From JBIQLO01 sp044464175 (GTDB lineage Bacteria; Planctomycetota; Phycisphaerae; Tepidisphaerales; Tepidisphaeraceae): a stretch of DNA of 15,375 nt. Below, piece by piece: positions 1 to 6,994 of the stretch. The number at the start of each line of letters is the position of its first letter. The stretch's first letter is position 1. Location of the stretch: NCBI GenBank assembly GCA_044464175.1, contig JBIQLO010000091.1:1-15375 (forward strand), given 5' to 3'. Below the pieces are notes generated by a model. It was given only the letters and a program-made list of their open reading frames with translations. It ran no database searches and was not told the DNA's origin. The position numbers were made by a program, and so were the translations under genes.

Positions 1-251
1 AAACCCAAATCCCCCCTGGCGCTCCAGAATCCACGATTTCTCCCCCGAACCCAACGCGCCGTATTTCCCAACGAACCCACCCTCTCCCGAAATCCCGAAT
101 CCCGAAACCCAGCTCCCAACGTCCCAGAAGTTAATCTGGATAAAATTTTCCGCCTCTGACTTATGTCCCCCCCGCACGATCCCGATAAACCCAATAACCG
201 GACCGCGGCGCGGGTCGCTGGCCACGGTGGGATTCACGAAAGGAACACGCT
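1..251. other. Non-coding C-rich leader before the glycosyltransferase
   Basis: I see no credible gene here. The first 130 bases are C-rich and built from short variations on CCCGAA/CCCAAC. They are followed by an AT-richer patch (about 128-150) that could hold a promoter for the gene at 252: TAAAAT at 141-146 is a passable -10, but there is no convincing -35. The patch also holds a small inverted repeat, CCAGA at 124-128 and TCTGG at 135-139. The ribosome binding site GAAAGGA lies at 238-244, seven bases before the ATG. Confidence 0.5.
86..110. repeat. CCCGAAT-type short tandem repeat; G-quadruplex motif on the minus strand
   Basis: Four CCC runs are separated by GAAAT, GAAT and GAAA. On the minus strand this reads as four GGG runs with loops of 4, 4 and 5 bases, which is the canonical G-quadruplex pattern, with an i-motif possible on the plus strand. 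It is also a short approximate tandem repeat of the kind scattered between genes in planctomycete-like genomes. Any function is inference. Confidence 0.55.
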
Positions 252-1922
252 ATGCCTTCTTTAATGGAATTGGTCGATCGAGTGAACAAAGGCGAAGGGG
301 TGCCGGCCGAGCAACTGGAAATCTACCAGGAGTCCCCCAACAGCGCGGAAAAATTCCTGGCCCATCACGCCCATGCCATGCTGGACCTGCGCCAGGCGCA
401 CCAGCACATGCTTCAGAGCCTGGAGGCCATTGACTACGCTGACCAGAAAGTCCTCAACCAGTTCATCAGCGTCAGTCAGTTCCTCGGGCTGAGCGACCTG
501 CGGGCCGAGCCGATCGTCAAGTTCGGCGCCAGCGCCATCGCCCGCCGCGAATATGCCCTGGGCATCGAGGCGATCCAGAACGGCGTCGAGTATGACCTGC
601 GCCACGGCGGAACCTACTCCCGCGACCGTGAAACTTGCCAATTCGTCGCCGCCCAGTACGAGCGCGTCGCCCAGTGCGCCGGGTGGAGCAGCGGGCAGTC
701 GCTCGATCACAACAACAAGCTGACCCGCATCGCCTATGTCGTCTCCGGCCTGGGCGATGAGGAGCCGGCGGCCCGCGCGATCCGCTCGCTGGCCCGCTCC
801 CATGACACCAAGCGCTTCAAGCTCCAGGTCTACAGCACCGAAGCCGGCGTGCGCCGCGAAAAGCAGCAGTTCGCCCCCAACAACCCCGCCCTGCCCAGCG
901 CCAAGCGCGGCGTCCAGACGATTGACCAGTTGAACAAGATGAAGGTCCCCCTCTGGACCGCCCCCCTGGAAGGGGACAGCCTCTCGGCCGCCCGCGACCT
1001 GGCGTCCCAGCTCGTGAAAGACAAGATCGACGTGGTGATCTTCGACGCCACGCAGGCCGATCCCATCGCCGCCGTCGTCGCCAACTGGGAAGTCGCCGGC
1101 GTGAAGATCAACCTCTGTCGCCGCACGCCCCTGTACGCCAACGGCGTCCAGTGCGTCACCTACCTGGACCAGGCCCGCTACGAGGCGGACAAGGAGCACT
1201 GGCAGAGCAAGGGCATCGAAAGCGGCTTCATCCTCGAAGGAATCGACCTGGAGGAGAACCTGGGCCCCGCGCCCCAGCGCTCCGCCTTCGGCATTCCCGA
1301 GCAGGCCGTCGTTCTGGCCACCGCGCCGGGCAACGCCGACCAGAACATCAGTCCTGAGTTCGTGGACACCATCATCAACATCCTCCGCGCCCATCCGCAC
1401 GCGGTCTATCTACTGATCGGCGAGGGAGACATGGCCTGGCAGAAGCGCAAGTTCGAGTCCGCCGGCGTCGCCAAGCGGGTCGGCTACTCGCAGAAGCGCA
1501 AGGACCTGCCCGGCTTCCTGCGCCTGGCCGATCTCTATCTGGCCGAGTTCCCCGCCGCCTCCGCCACCGGCGTGCTTCAGGCGATGAGCGTGGAAAAGCC
1601 GGTCGTGGCGATGCGCTGGGGCGAGAGCGTCGAGCAGTCGCAGGCCGCCACCTTCGCCGGCAGCGAATGCACCCTCAGCGGGCGCGATCCCAACGCCTAT
1701 GTCGAGCGCGTCAGCAAGTTGATTCGCGAGCCGGCCTACCGGCAGAAGCTGGGCAAGGCGATGCGCACCCGCGTGGAGCAGCACTTCGCCTTCGCCCAGA
1801 CCGCCCGGCACCTGGAGCAGTTGTGCGACCAGCTGATCCAGCAGCACGGCGAGGCCAGCATCACGCTGGAGGCCCCGGCCGAAATCCCCGCCCAGCCCGA
1901 GGCGCTGACCCAGGCGGCGTAA
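252..1922 (+). CDS. GT-B fold glycosyltransferase (GT4/GT41-like)
   Basis: A 556-residue protein with no signal peptide, so probably cytosolic. Residues 1-150 are helical and could be a TPR-like or protein-binding region. Residues about 155-300 form a Rossmann-type N-lobe (LTRIAYVVSGLGDEEPAARA, then IDVVIFDATQADPIAAVVA). From about 340 the C-lobe looks like the nucleotide-sugar half of a GT-B enzyme: GEGD at 390-393, followed by RLADLYLAEFPAASATGVLQ and SVEKPVV (about 423-452). This matches the layout in GT4 and O-GlcNAc-transferase-like (GT41) enzymes, where a small residue-rich loop and a conserved PVV strand follow the acidic site. It would transfer a sugar from a nucleotide donor; donor and acceptor are not readable. 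The last 25 residues are Ala/Pro/Glu-rich and probably disordered. The start is supported by GAAAGGA seven bases upstream. The family call is good, the exact CAZy family uncertain. Confidence 0.8.
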   Translation: MPSLMELVDRVNKGEGVPAEQLEIYQESPNSAEKFLAHHAHAMLDLRQAHQHMLQSLEAIDYADQKVLNQFISVSQFLGLSDLRAEPIVKFGASAIARREYALGIEAIQNGVEYDLRHGGTYSRDRETCQFVAAQYERVAQCAGWSSGQSLDHNNKLTRIAYVVSGLGDEEPAARAIRSLARSHDTKRFKLQVYSTEAGVRREKQQFAPNNPALPSAKRGVQTIDQLNKMKVPLWTAPLEGDSLSAARDLASQLVKDKIDVVIFDATQADPIAAVVANWEVAGVKINLCRRTPLYANGVQCVTYLDQARYEADKEHWQSKGIESGFILEGIDLEENLGPAPQRSAFGIPEQAVVLATAPGNADQNISPEFVDTIINILRAHPHAVYLLIGEGDMAWQKRKFESAGVAKRVGYSQKRKDLPGFLRLADLYLAEFPAASATGVLQAMSVEKPVVAMRWGESVEQSQAATFAGSECTLSGRDPNAYVERVSKLIREPAYRQKLGKAMRTRVEQHFAFAQTARHLEQLCDQLIQQHGEASITLEAPAEIPAQPEALTQAA

Positions 1923-1948
1923 GGTCCAAGTCGGAAGGAGCTGACAGG

Positions 1949-1982
1949 CGAGAAGGCATGGCCCATTGGCCATGCCTTCTCG
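1949..1982. terminator. Perfect 15-bp hairpin between convergent genes
   Basis: Stem 1949-1963 pairs perfectly with 1968-1982 around a CATT loop. On the plus strand it is followed by TTTCGGTT, a weak T tract. It begins 26 bases after the glycosyltransferase stop and ends 12 bases before the stop of the convergent hydrolase gene, so it can block read-through from both sides. The minus-strand side has no T run, so termination there may be less efficient. Confidence 0.8.
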
Positions 1983-1994
1983 TTTCGGTTCGTC

Positions 1995-4900
1995 CTACCG
2001 GCGCGACAGCGCTTCCAGCACCTTCCTCTTGGCCTGCACCCACGCCTTCGGATCGCCCCCGTTGCCGATGGTCAGGTAGTGGTAGATCTCCGTATTGGCA
2101 TCCACCAGATGGAGCGCAGCGCCCTGGTCCGTCGAGATGATCCCATTGAGAAACGCCGCCCGCTGCAAAGGGTTCATCCCCTCCATCGCCTGCGCCAGAT
2201 ACTGCCCCTCCTCCCATCCATCGCGCACACCCCAATAGGCGGGGGTGAGCGTTGTGGTGTTGGTCTTGTCATCGTAGAAGACCAGGCGTTCGGTCGGCTG
2301 CCACCACCAGTAGGCCCAGACGCCAAAGCCCCGCATGCCGCTCTCGGCCGCGATCCATCCATACCGGCGAAAGGCATCGTGAGGCGTCTTGAACGGACTG
2401 GTGCCGCCCCCGTAAATCCAGATTTCATCCGACGGGTCGATCTTCACCAGCGGCTGTCCGCCGGCATCCGGCACCCGAACCTTCATCACGGCGGTGTAGG
2501 TCTTGCCCACCGGCGTCCCCTCCAACGGCGAGATGTAGAGATACGCCCCGCCGGTGAAGAAGACACCCCGTTCGGTATTGCCCCACGGGCTGCCCGACTT
2601 CGATTTCAGCGGTTTGCCATTTTCCAGGATCTGCAGGTCCACCAGGTCCTGCAGGCTCTGGGGCACCTGCCGGCCGAAGAAGGCGATGCCCCAGGTGTCT
2701 CTGGCCGAACCATTGTGATACCCCCCGCCCCATTCGGCCTTGATCTCCACCTTCCGCGTCTCAACACGATAAGGATTTCGAATCAGGTCCAGGAAAATGT
2801 CCTTGGAGCCGAAGCCCAGTTGCCACTGGTCCAGGTGCGGATTGATCTCGTCGATTGCCTTAGGCGTGCGCGGGATCGTGCCGGTCATGGTGCTGTAGGG
2901 GCGATACCCCGCCCGGCGGATCACATCGGCCATGCGATTGTAGTTGGGAATCTGCTCCGGGCCGAATTCATCACTGATTTTGCAGAAAAACCGCGTGAAC
3001 CCGGCCGCCTCCGCCGCCTGGCGCAGTTGCGAATAGAACCAGACCCGCAATTGATCCGCCTCCGGCGTCCCCGGCTTGACGCTGCTCTTTTTCCCCAGCA
3101 CCGCATTGATGAGCACCTGGGTGCCGTTGGTGTCCGGGTAGAGATTCTGATACAGATCGAACTGGTCCGCCCCATTCTCCACAAAGGCCTTCAAGACCGG
3201 CTGGAAATAGCTGAAATCCAGGTCGGGCAGATGATCCAGCGAGAACGGTTCGTGGCTGTTCTTGCCGTAGAGATGCTGCCCGGTCGGCTTGATCAGCACA
3301 TGCGGCAGAATCTGGTAATGGTTAACCGTCCAGTTCATGACCCGCCCGCCCATTTTCGTGTAGAGCGGAACGGTGTGATCCAGCCGCCGGGTGATGTCAT
3401 CTTTCCAGTTCGCACCGCCGGTAAAGGAGGTGAAGGGGACGTACCCTTTGATGCGCAGGTAGTTCTTCGTGGGAAGCGGCACGGGGTAGACCGTCACCTT
3501 CAGCGGCAGTTGCTGCTTCACCTCTCCCAGCGCCAGCTCCACCTCTGCCTGATGAACGCCGGACTTCAGGCCCGTGCTGTCGATCATCAGCCACAGCCGT
3601 TTTTCCGTGCCCGCCATCATGTCGATGCGGGACAGCGGGTAAAGCTTGTATTCGTTCTCCTGATAGAAGGAGACATGCGATGCCAGGGCGGGGTCGGCGA
3701 GGCGCAACGTCACCGGAATCCCCTTCAGCTCGCGCAGGGCGTTGATGGTGAAGCAGATCGCGTCGGTCTCGTTGCTCCCCAGCACATCCTCCAGCCCGAC
3801 CTGATCCAGACGGGCCTTGCCCTCCTCCCGCCCCCGGCTGAACCAAAAGCCCGCCTGCTTTTCAGCGTCGGTGATGGTGAAACGCTCGGCATCGCTTTTC
3901 CATCCCTGGATCGGAGCGGTCTGGCGTTCCCCCTGCTTGAGCGTCTGCACGACCAGGTCGCTCTTGTCATTGACATGCACCGCCATCGGTGCGCTGGTGT
4001 AGCGGAAGCCCTTCCCGCCGGCCGCCAGGGTGACGACATAGCTGCCGGAGGGCAGTTTGGCCGGCGGCAGGGAAACGGCGGTGGGCTTGTTCCCCGGCCC
4101 CGCCAGCGCGACGCTGACGCCCTTCCAGGTGTGGATGGTCTTCCCCCTGGCATCCACCACCTTGGCGGAGAGTTCAACTTCCTTGAGCGCGGGATCGAGG
4201 CTGATCGCGTTCCCCTCCAACTGCACCTGCCCCTCCTTATCGACGGCCGGCGCAATCCCCATCGCGCAGCGGTCGCTGAGCAGCGTCAGGCGCGACAACC
4301 CATGCAACAGGATGATGCGGCTGGAGGCGCCGGCCTGCCGGCCGGGCGGCAGCGGCCGGTCGAGCCATTCCATCGTCGTCGTGCGCCCGCCGTGGTAGAA
4401 GTAAAAGGCATCGAGGGCGGAGCGATCGGCCAGGTAGGCAAAGCCCGTCTGAGTGGGCCGGTCGATCATCCCATACCACGGCGCGCTGAGCTGGCGGTAG
4501 TAGTTGGCGGCATAGATCGACTGCCATCCTTTGTCGGTGGAGAGATAAAAGCCGGTCTTGTCCTTGTCGATCCCGCCGGGCAGTTCGATGAAGTTGCGAA
4601 TCCACAGGCCCAGGGGCTTTTGCGTGCCATTGGCAAAGCTGTAATACAGGTTGATGACCGGGCGGTCGGCGAAGAAGGTCAGAATCTTGACGATCTCCAG
4701 TCCCTGGTCATCCCGGGCCGAAAAGCGTAGCGTCGCCTGCTGGGGCGACTGCCGCATGATGGCCGAGGCATAGGGCATGGAGGTGAACTTCTGGCGATCG
4801 TCGAGCATGCCGCCGTTTTGCCCCGGGCCACCATCCTGAGTGAGGTCCGTGCCGGTTTGCTTGTCGATGAAGCTGAGAATGCGCCCCCCTTCCTTCGAGG

Positions 4901-5057
4901 AGATGAGCAGGCGGTAATAGGGATTTTCAACCGTGTAACTGGGGCGACTGCCGGCGGTCGTGTCGATCTTCAATCCCCCGGCCGCCGGTTGGCAGGCGAG
5001 GGCTGAGAGCAAAAGCACCAGGCCGGCGGTAAAACCGGCACCTTGTCGAAAACGCAT
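1995..5057 (-). CDS. Secreted GH123/DUF4091-like glycoside hydrolase
   Basis: A 1020-residue exported protein. Residues 1-27 are a signal peptide (basic start, then LVLLLSALA, with Cys22 in a poor lipobox, so either lipoprotein or ordinary cleavage). The mature part appears multidomain. About 30-255 is a beta-rich, mutarotase-like sandwich (NPYYRLLISSKEGGRILSF). About 260-360 is Ig-like. About 440-535 is a further beta domain. From about 540 a TIM-barrel resembles DUF4091/GH123. A DE pair in KISDEFGP (Asp696, Glu697) is placed like the catalytic pair of GH123 beta-N-acetylgalactosaminidases, which use substrate-assisted catalysis. Aromatic-rich DEIWIYGGG (about 873) and GVWAYWWWQP (about 910) would line the sugar site. 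Likely substrate is an N-acetyl-hexosamine-containing glycan, by inference. AGGAG lies eight bases before the ATG. The pseudopilin gene is 75 bp upstream on the same strand, so co-transcription is plausible. GC skew changes sign inside the gene near 4.2-4.4 kb. Confidence 0.8.
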   Translation of the reverse strand: MRFRQGAGFTAGLVLLLSALACQPAAGGLKIDTTAGSRPSYTVENPYYRLLISSKEGGRILSFIDKQTGTDLTQDGGPGQNGGMLDDRQKFTSMPYASAIMRQSPQQATLRFSARDDQGLEIVKILTFFADRPVINLYYSFANGTQKPLGLWIRNFIELPGGIDKDKTGFYLSTDKGWQSIYAANYYRQLSAPWYGMIDRPTQTGFAYLADRSALDAFYFYHGGRTTTMEWLDRPLPPGRQAGASSRIILLHGLSRLTLLSDRCAMGIAPAVDKEGQVQLEGNAISLDPALKEVELSAKVVDARGKTIHTWKGVSVALAGPGNKPTAVSLPPAKLPSGSYVVTLAAGGKGFRYTSAPMAVHVNDKSDLVVQTLKQGERQTAPIQGWKSDAERFTITDAEKQAGFWFSRGREEGKARLDQVGLEDVLGSNETDAICFTINALRELKGIPVTLRLADPALASHVSFYQENEYKLYPLSRIDMMAGTEKRLWLMIDSTGLKSGVHQAEVELALGEVKQQLPLKVTVYPVPLPTKNYLRIKGYVPFTSFTGGANWKDDITRRLDHTVPLYTKMGGRVMNWTVNHYQILPHVLIKPTGQHLYGKNSHEPFSLDHLPDLDFSYFQPVLKAFVENGADQFDLYQNLYPDTNGTQVLINAVLGKKSSVKPGTPEADQLRVWFYSQLRQAAEAAGFTRFFCKISDEFGPEQIPNYNRMADVIRRAGYRPYSTMTGTIPRTPKAIDEINPHLDQWQLGFGSKDIFLDLIRNPYRVETRKVEIKAEWGGGYHNGSARDTWGIAFFGRQVPQSLQDLVDLQILENGKPLKSKSGSPWGNTERGVFFTGGAYLYISPLEGTPVGKTYTAVMKVRVPDAGGQPLVKIDPSDEIWIYGGGTSPFKTPHDAFRRYGWIAAESGMRGFGVWAYWWWQPTERLVFYDDKTNTTTLTPAYWGVRDGWEEGQYLAQAMEGMNPLQRAAFLNGIISTDQGAALHLVDANTEIYHYLTIGNGGDPKAWVQAKRKVLEALSRR

Positions 5058-5132
5058 GGATGAAACTCCTGAAAGAAGGGCAGCGCCCGCCCGATTGAAC
5101 GCCCGGCCACGTCGGGACGCCGGGGTTTCCGT

Positions 5133-5816
5133 TCATGGCTCATTGGGATACCAGTAGGATTTTGCCACCGAGGGCGTCAAGCTGGCGGCGGGATCGGACT
5201 TGGTGATGGAGGCAACATGCCCGTCCACGTAGGCGATGTTGCTCCGTTGATTGTGTCCCCAGAAGGGATAAAGGGCATAGCCGTAGACGGAATAGGGAAC
5301 CGCGATGGCGTTTTTGGCGGTGACCTCGCATAAATCCACCTTTTTCCATGGGGTTTTGATCGAGGCGACTTTGGGCGGGAGCGGATTGTAATCCGAGAGA
5401 TTCTTGTTGGCGACGTATCCGTTGTTGGCGGCGTCGGCCGGCTTGCCGCTGTGGAGGGCGGCGTACACGTCCGGCTTGTTGGACGGGCAGGCCCAGACCG
5501 GACTGCGCACCTGGGTCCAGGCCAGGCCATCCCTCGTTTCGCCCAGATACATGTCTATGTAGTACTCCCAATAGTGCTCCTGCCAGATGTACTGGGGATA
5601 AGCGTACCCCTTGTTCTCATTGCGATAGAGGCGCAGCGCCAGGGAGATCTGGCGCATGTTGCTTTGGCAGACCAGGGTGTTGGCCGCCGCCCGCGCTTTG
5701 TTCAGGGCGGGCAACAGCATTGCGATGAGGATGCTTATGATTCCGATGACGACGAGCAACTCAACCAGCGTGAAGCCGCGCGGGCGGTTGGGAAACGGCG
5801 CAGCGGATGGTGACAT
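5133..5816 (-). CDS. Type IV pilin-like protein with H-X9-DG tag
   Basis: A 227-residue prepilin-like protein. The N-terminus ends in PRG, followed by FTLVELLVVIGIISILIAML: cleavage and methylation by a prepilin peptidase would fall between Gly14 and Phe15, with the conserved Glu at +5 (Glu19), then a hydrophobic helix. Near the C-terminus, His188 is followed by nine residues and Asp198-Gly199 (GHNQRSNIAYVDGH), the H-X9-DG processing-associated motif of planctomycete and lentisphaeral pseudopilins. Such proteins exist in dozens of copies per genome and often sit beside polysaccharide-degradation genes. The role is probably a surface or secretion-associated fibre subunit, by inference. The start is set at 5816 because GGAGG lies six bases upstream; a longer in-frame ATG at 5840 has no ribosome binding site. 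The hydrolase gene lies 75 bp downstream. Confidence 0.88.
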   Translation of the reverse strand: MSPSAAPFPNRPRGFTLVELLVVIGIISILIAMLLPALNKARAAANTLVCQSNMRQISLALRLYRNENKGYAYPQYIWQEHYWEYYIDMYLGETRDGLAWTQVRSPVWACPSNKPDVYAALHSGKPADAANNGYVANKNLSDYNPLPPKVASIKTPWKKVDLCEVTAKNAIAVPYSVYGYALYPFWGHNQRSNIAYVDGHVASITKSDPAASLTPSVAKSYWYPNEP

Positions 5817-5937
5817 GTCCGACCTCCGTATGGAACCCATCGGCCGGAAAGTGAAGCGCCCGACCGCTGGAACGGATCACCCTTGGCGCAGGCGGAGCGA
5901 GAAAAGAAAGGAGTAAGCCCCGCCATGCATCTGAGGC

Positions 5938-5967
5938 ACCTTACCGCCGCCGGCGCGCCGGTGTCAA
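5938..5967 (-). promoter_or_regulatory. Possible promoter of the pseudopilin gene, with palindromic spacer
   Basis: On the minus strand a perfect -35 TTGACA (5967-5962) is followed after 18 bases by TAAGGT (5943-5938), a poor -10 matching three of six positions. The spacer contains a perfect 12-bp GC palindrome, CCGGCGCGCCGG (5950-5961), which could be an operator. The predicted leader would be about 115 bases. The -35 and palindrome are seen directly; promoter function is inference. Confidence 0.3.
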
Positions 5968-5986
5968 GGGATTTCCGGGCGGCGGG

Positions 5987-6016
5987 TTCCCGTTCGGCGG
6001 GCGCAGGCCCTACAAT
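5987..6016 (+). promoter_or_regulatory. Possible promoter of the aldo/keto reductase gene
   Basis: TACAAT at 6011-6016 matches five of six positions of a sigma-70 -10. The best -35 is TTCCCG at 5987-5992 with an 18-base spacer, which is weak. A start of transcription near 6023 would leave a leader of about 19 bases including the ribosome binding site GAAAGGA at 6029-6035, which fits the short leaders expected here. Confidence 0.35.
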
Positions 6017-6041
6017 GGCACATCGAACGAAAGGATCAATC

Positions 6042-6974
6042 ATGCAAACTCGGCAAATCGGATCGCTTAACGTGTCGGTGGTGGGACTGGGGTGCAACAA
6101 CTTCGGCTGGCGCATCGACGCGGATGAGACAGCGCGGGTGGTGGATACGGCCATCGCCTCGGGCATCAACTTCTTCGACACGGCGGATATTTACGGCAAG
6201 ACGCAGAGCGAACAGTTCCTGGGCAAGGCGCTGGGACGGCGGCGGGAGCAGATGATTGTGGCCACCAAATTCGGAATGAAGGTGGACGAGGAGCGCAAAG
6301 GGGCCAAGCCGGCGTATGTGAAGCAGGCGGCCGAGGACAGCCTCAAGCGGCTGGGGATGGACCACATCGACCTGTATCAGCTTCATGAGCCGGACCCGAC
6401 GACGCCGATTGCCGACACGCTGGGGGCGCTGGATGAGCTGGTGAAGGCGGGGAAGGTGCGGGAAATCGGCTGCTCGAACTTCTCGGCCGAGCAGTTGCGG
6501 GCGGCGCAGGCGGCGGTGGAACAGGGGGCGGCGCGGTTCGTGAGCGTGCAGAACGAATACAGCCTGCTGCACCGCAAGCCGGAGATCAGCGGGGTGCTGG
6601 ATGAATGCCGGCGGCAGGATGTGGCGTTCATTCCGTTTTTTCCTCTGTCGAGCGGACTGCTGACGGGCAAGTACCGCAAGGGAAAGCCTCTGCCGGAAGG
6701 GACGCGCATTCAACCGGGCGGGCGGTTTGAGAAACTGCTGTCGGAAGAGAACCTGAACAAGGTGGAAGCGCTGATCGCCTTTGCCGAGGCGCGGGGCCAT
6801 ACGCTTTTGGAACTGGCGTTTTCATGGCTGGCAGGGCGTCCGATGGTGGCGTCAATCATCGCCGGGGCGACCTCGCCGCAGCAGGTGAAATCCAATGCCG
6901 CGGCGGTGGACTGGAAGTTGAGCGAGGCGGAGCTGCGCGAGGTGGATCAGATTCTCGCGGGAGGGGCCTCGTAA
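6042..6974 (+). CDS. Aldo/keto reductase
   Basis: A 310-residue NADPH-dependent oxidoreductase of the aldo/keto reductase superfamily, cytosolic, a single (beta/alpha)8 barrel of normal family length. The catalytic tetrad is complete: Asp46 in FFDTAD, Tyr51 in IYGK, Lys76 in IVATKFG and His115 in YQLHEPD. The C-terminal cofactor region is typical (SIIAGATSPQQVKSNAAA). These enzymes reduce aldehydes or ketones, including sugars, to alcohols; the substrate cannot be read from sequence. The ATG at 6042 was chosen over an in-frame ATG at 5883 because GAAAGGA lies six bases upstream and homology begins directly with QTRQIGSLNVSVVGLG, while the extra 53 residues look like translated intergenic DNA. 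It is divergent from the pseudopilin gene, and its stop lies 20 bp from the end of the convergent metallophosphoesterase gene. Confidence 0.92.
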   Translation: MQTRQIGSLNVSVVGLGCNNFGWRIDADETARVVDTAIASGINFFDTADIYGKTQSEQFLGKALGRRREQMIVATKFGMKVDEERKGAKPAYVKQAAEDSLKRLGMDHIDLYQLHEPDPTTPIADTLGALDELVKAGKVREIGCSNFSAEQLRAAQAAVEQGAARFVSVQNEYSLLHRKPEISGVLDECRRQDVAFIPFFPLSSGLLTGKYRKGKPLPEGTRIQPGGRFEKLLSEENLNKVEALIAFAEARGHTLLELAFSWLAGRPMVASIIAGATSPQQVKSNAAAVDWKLSEAELREVDQILAGGAS

Positions 6975-6994
6975 CCGGCTGCCCTGAAGCGCAG

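Noticed and set aside
261..1400. 379-codon open frame opposite the glycosyltransferase
   Set aside because: Compositionally an antisense shadow (Gly, Val, Asp, Leu repeats); the plus-strand gene has a ribosome binding site and GT-B motifs.
2079..4730. 883-codon open frame on the plus strand opposite the hydrolase gene
   Set aside because: It lacks domain-like sequence, is rich in Arg, Gly, His and Gln as expected for an antisense of GC-rich coding DNA, and the minus-strand frame has a signal peptide, a good Shine-Dalgarno and recognisable hydrolase motifs.
5817..5840. Longer pseudopilin start at 5840
   Set aside because: No Shine-Dalgarno; the ATG at 5816 has GGAGG six bases upstream and gives a normal-length prepilin leader.
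5883..6041. Longer start for the aldo/keto reductase at 5883
   Set aside because: The extra 53 residues look like translated intergenic DNA and would cover the TACAAT box; ATG 6042 has GAAAGGA at good spacing.
6975..6994. Terminator between the reductase and metallophosphoesterase genes
   Set aside because: Only a weak 5-bp stem (GCTGC/GCAGC) can be drawn near here, with no T tract.
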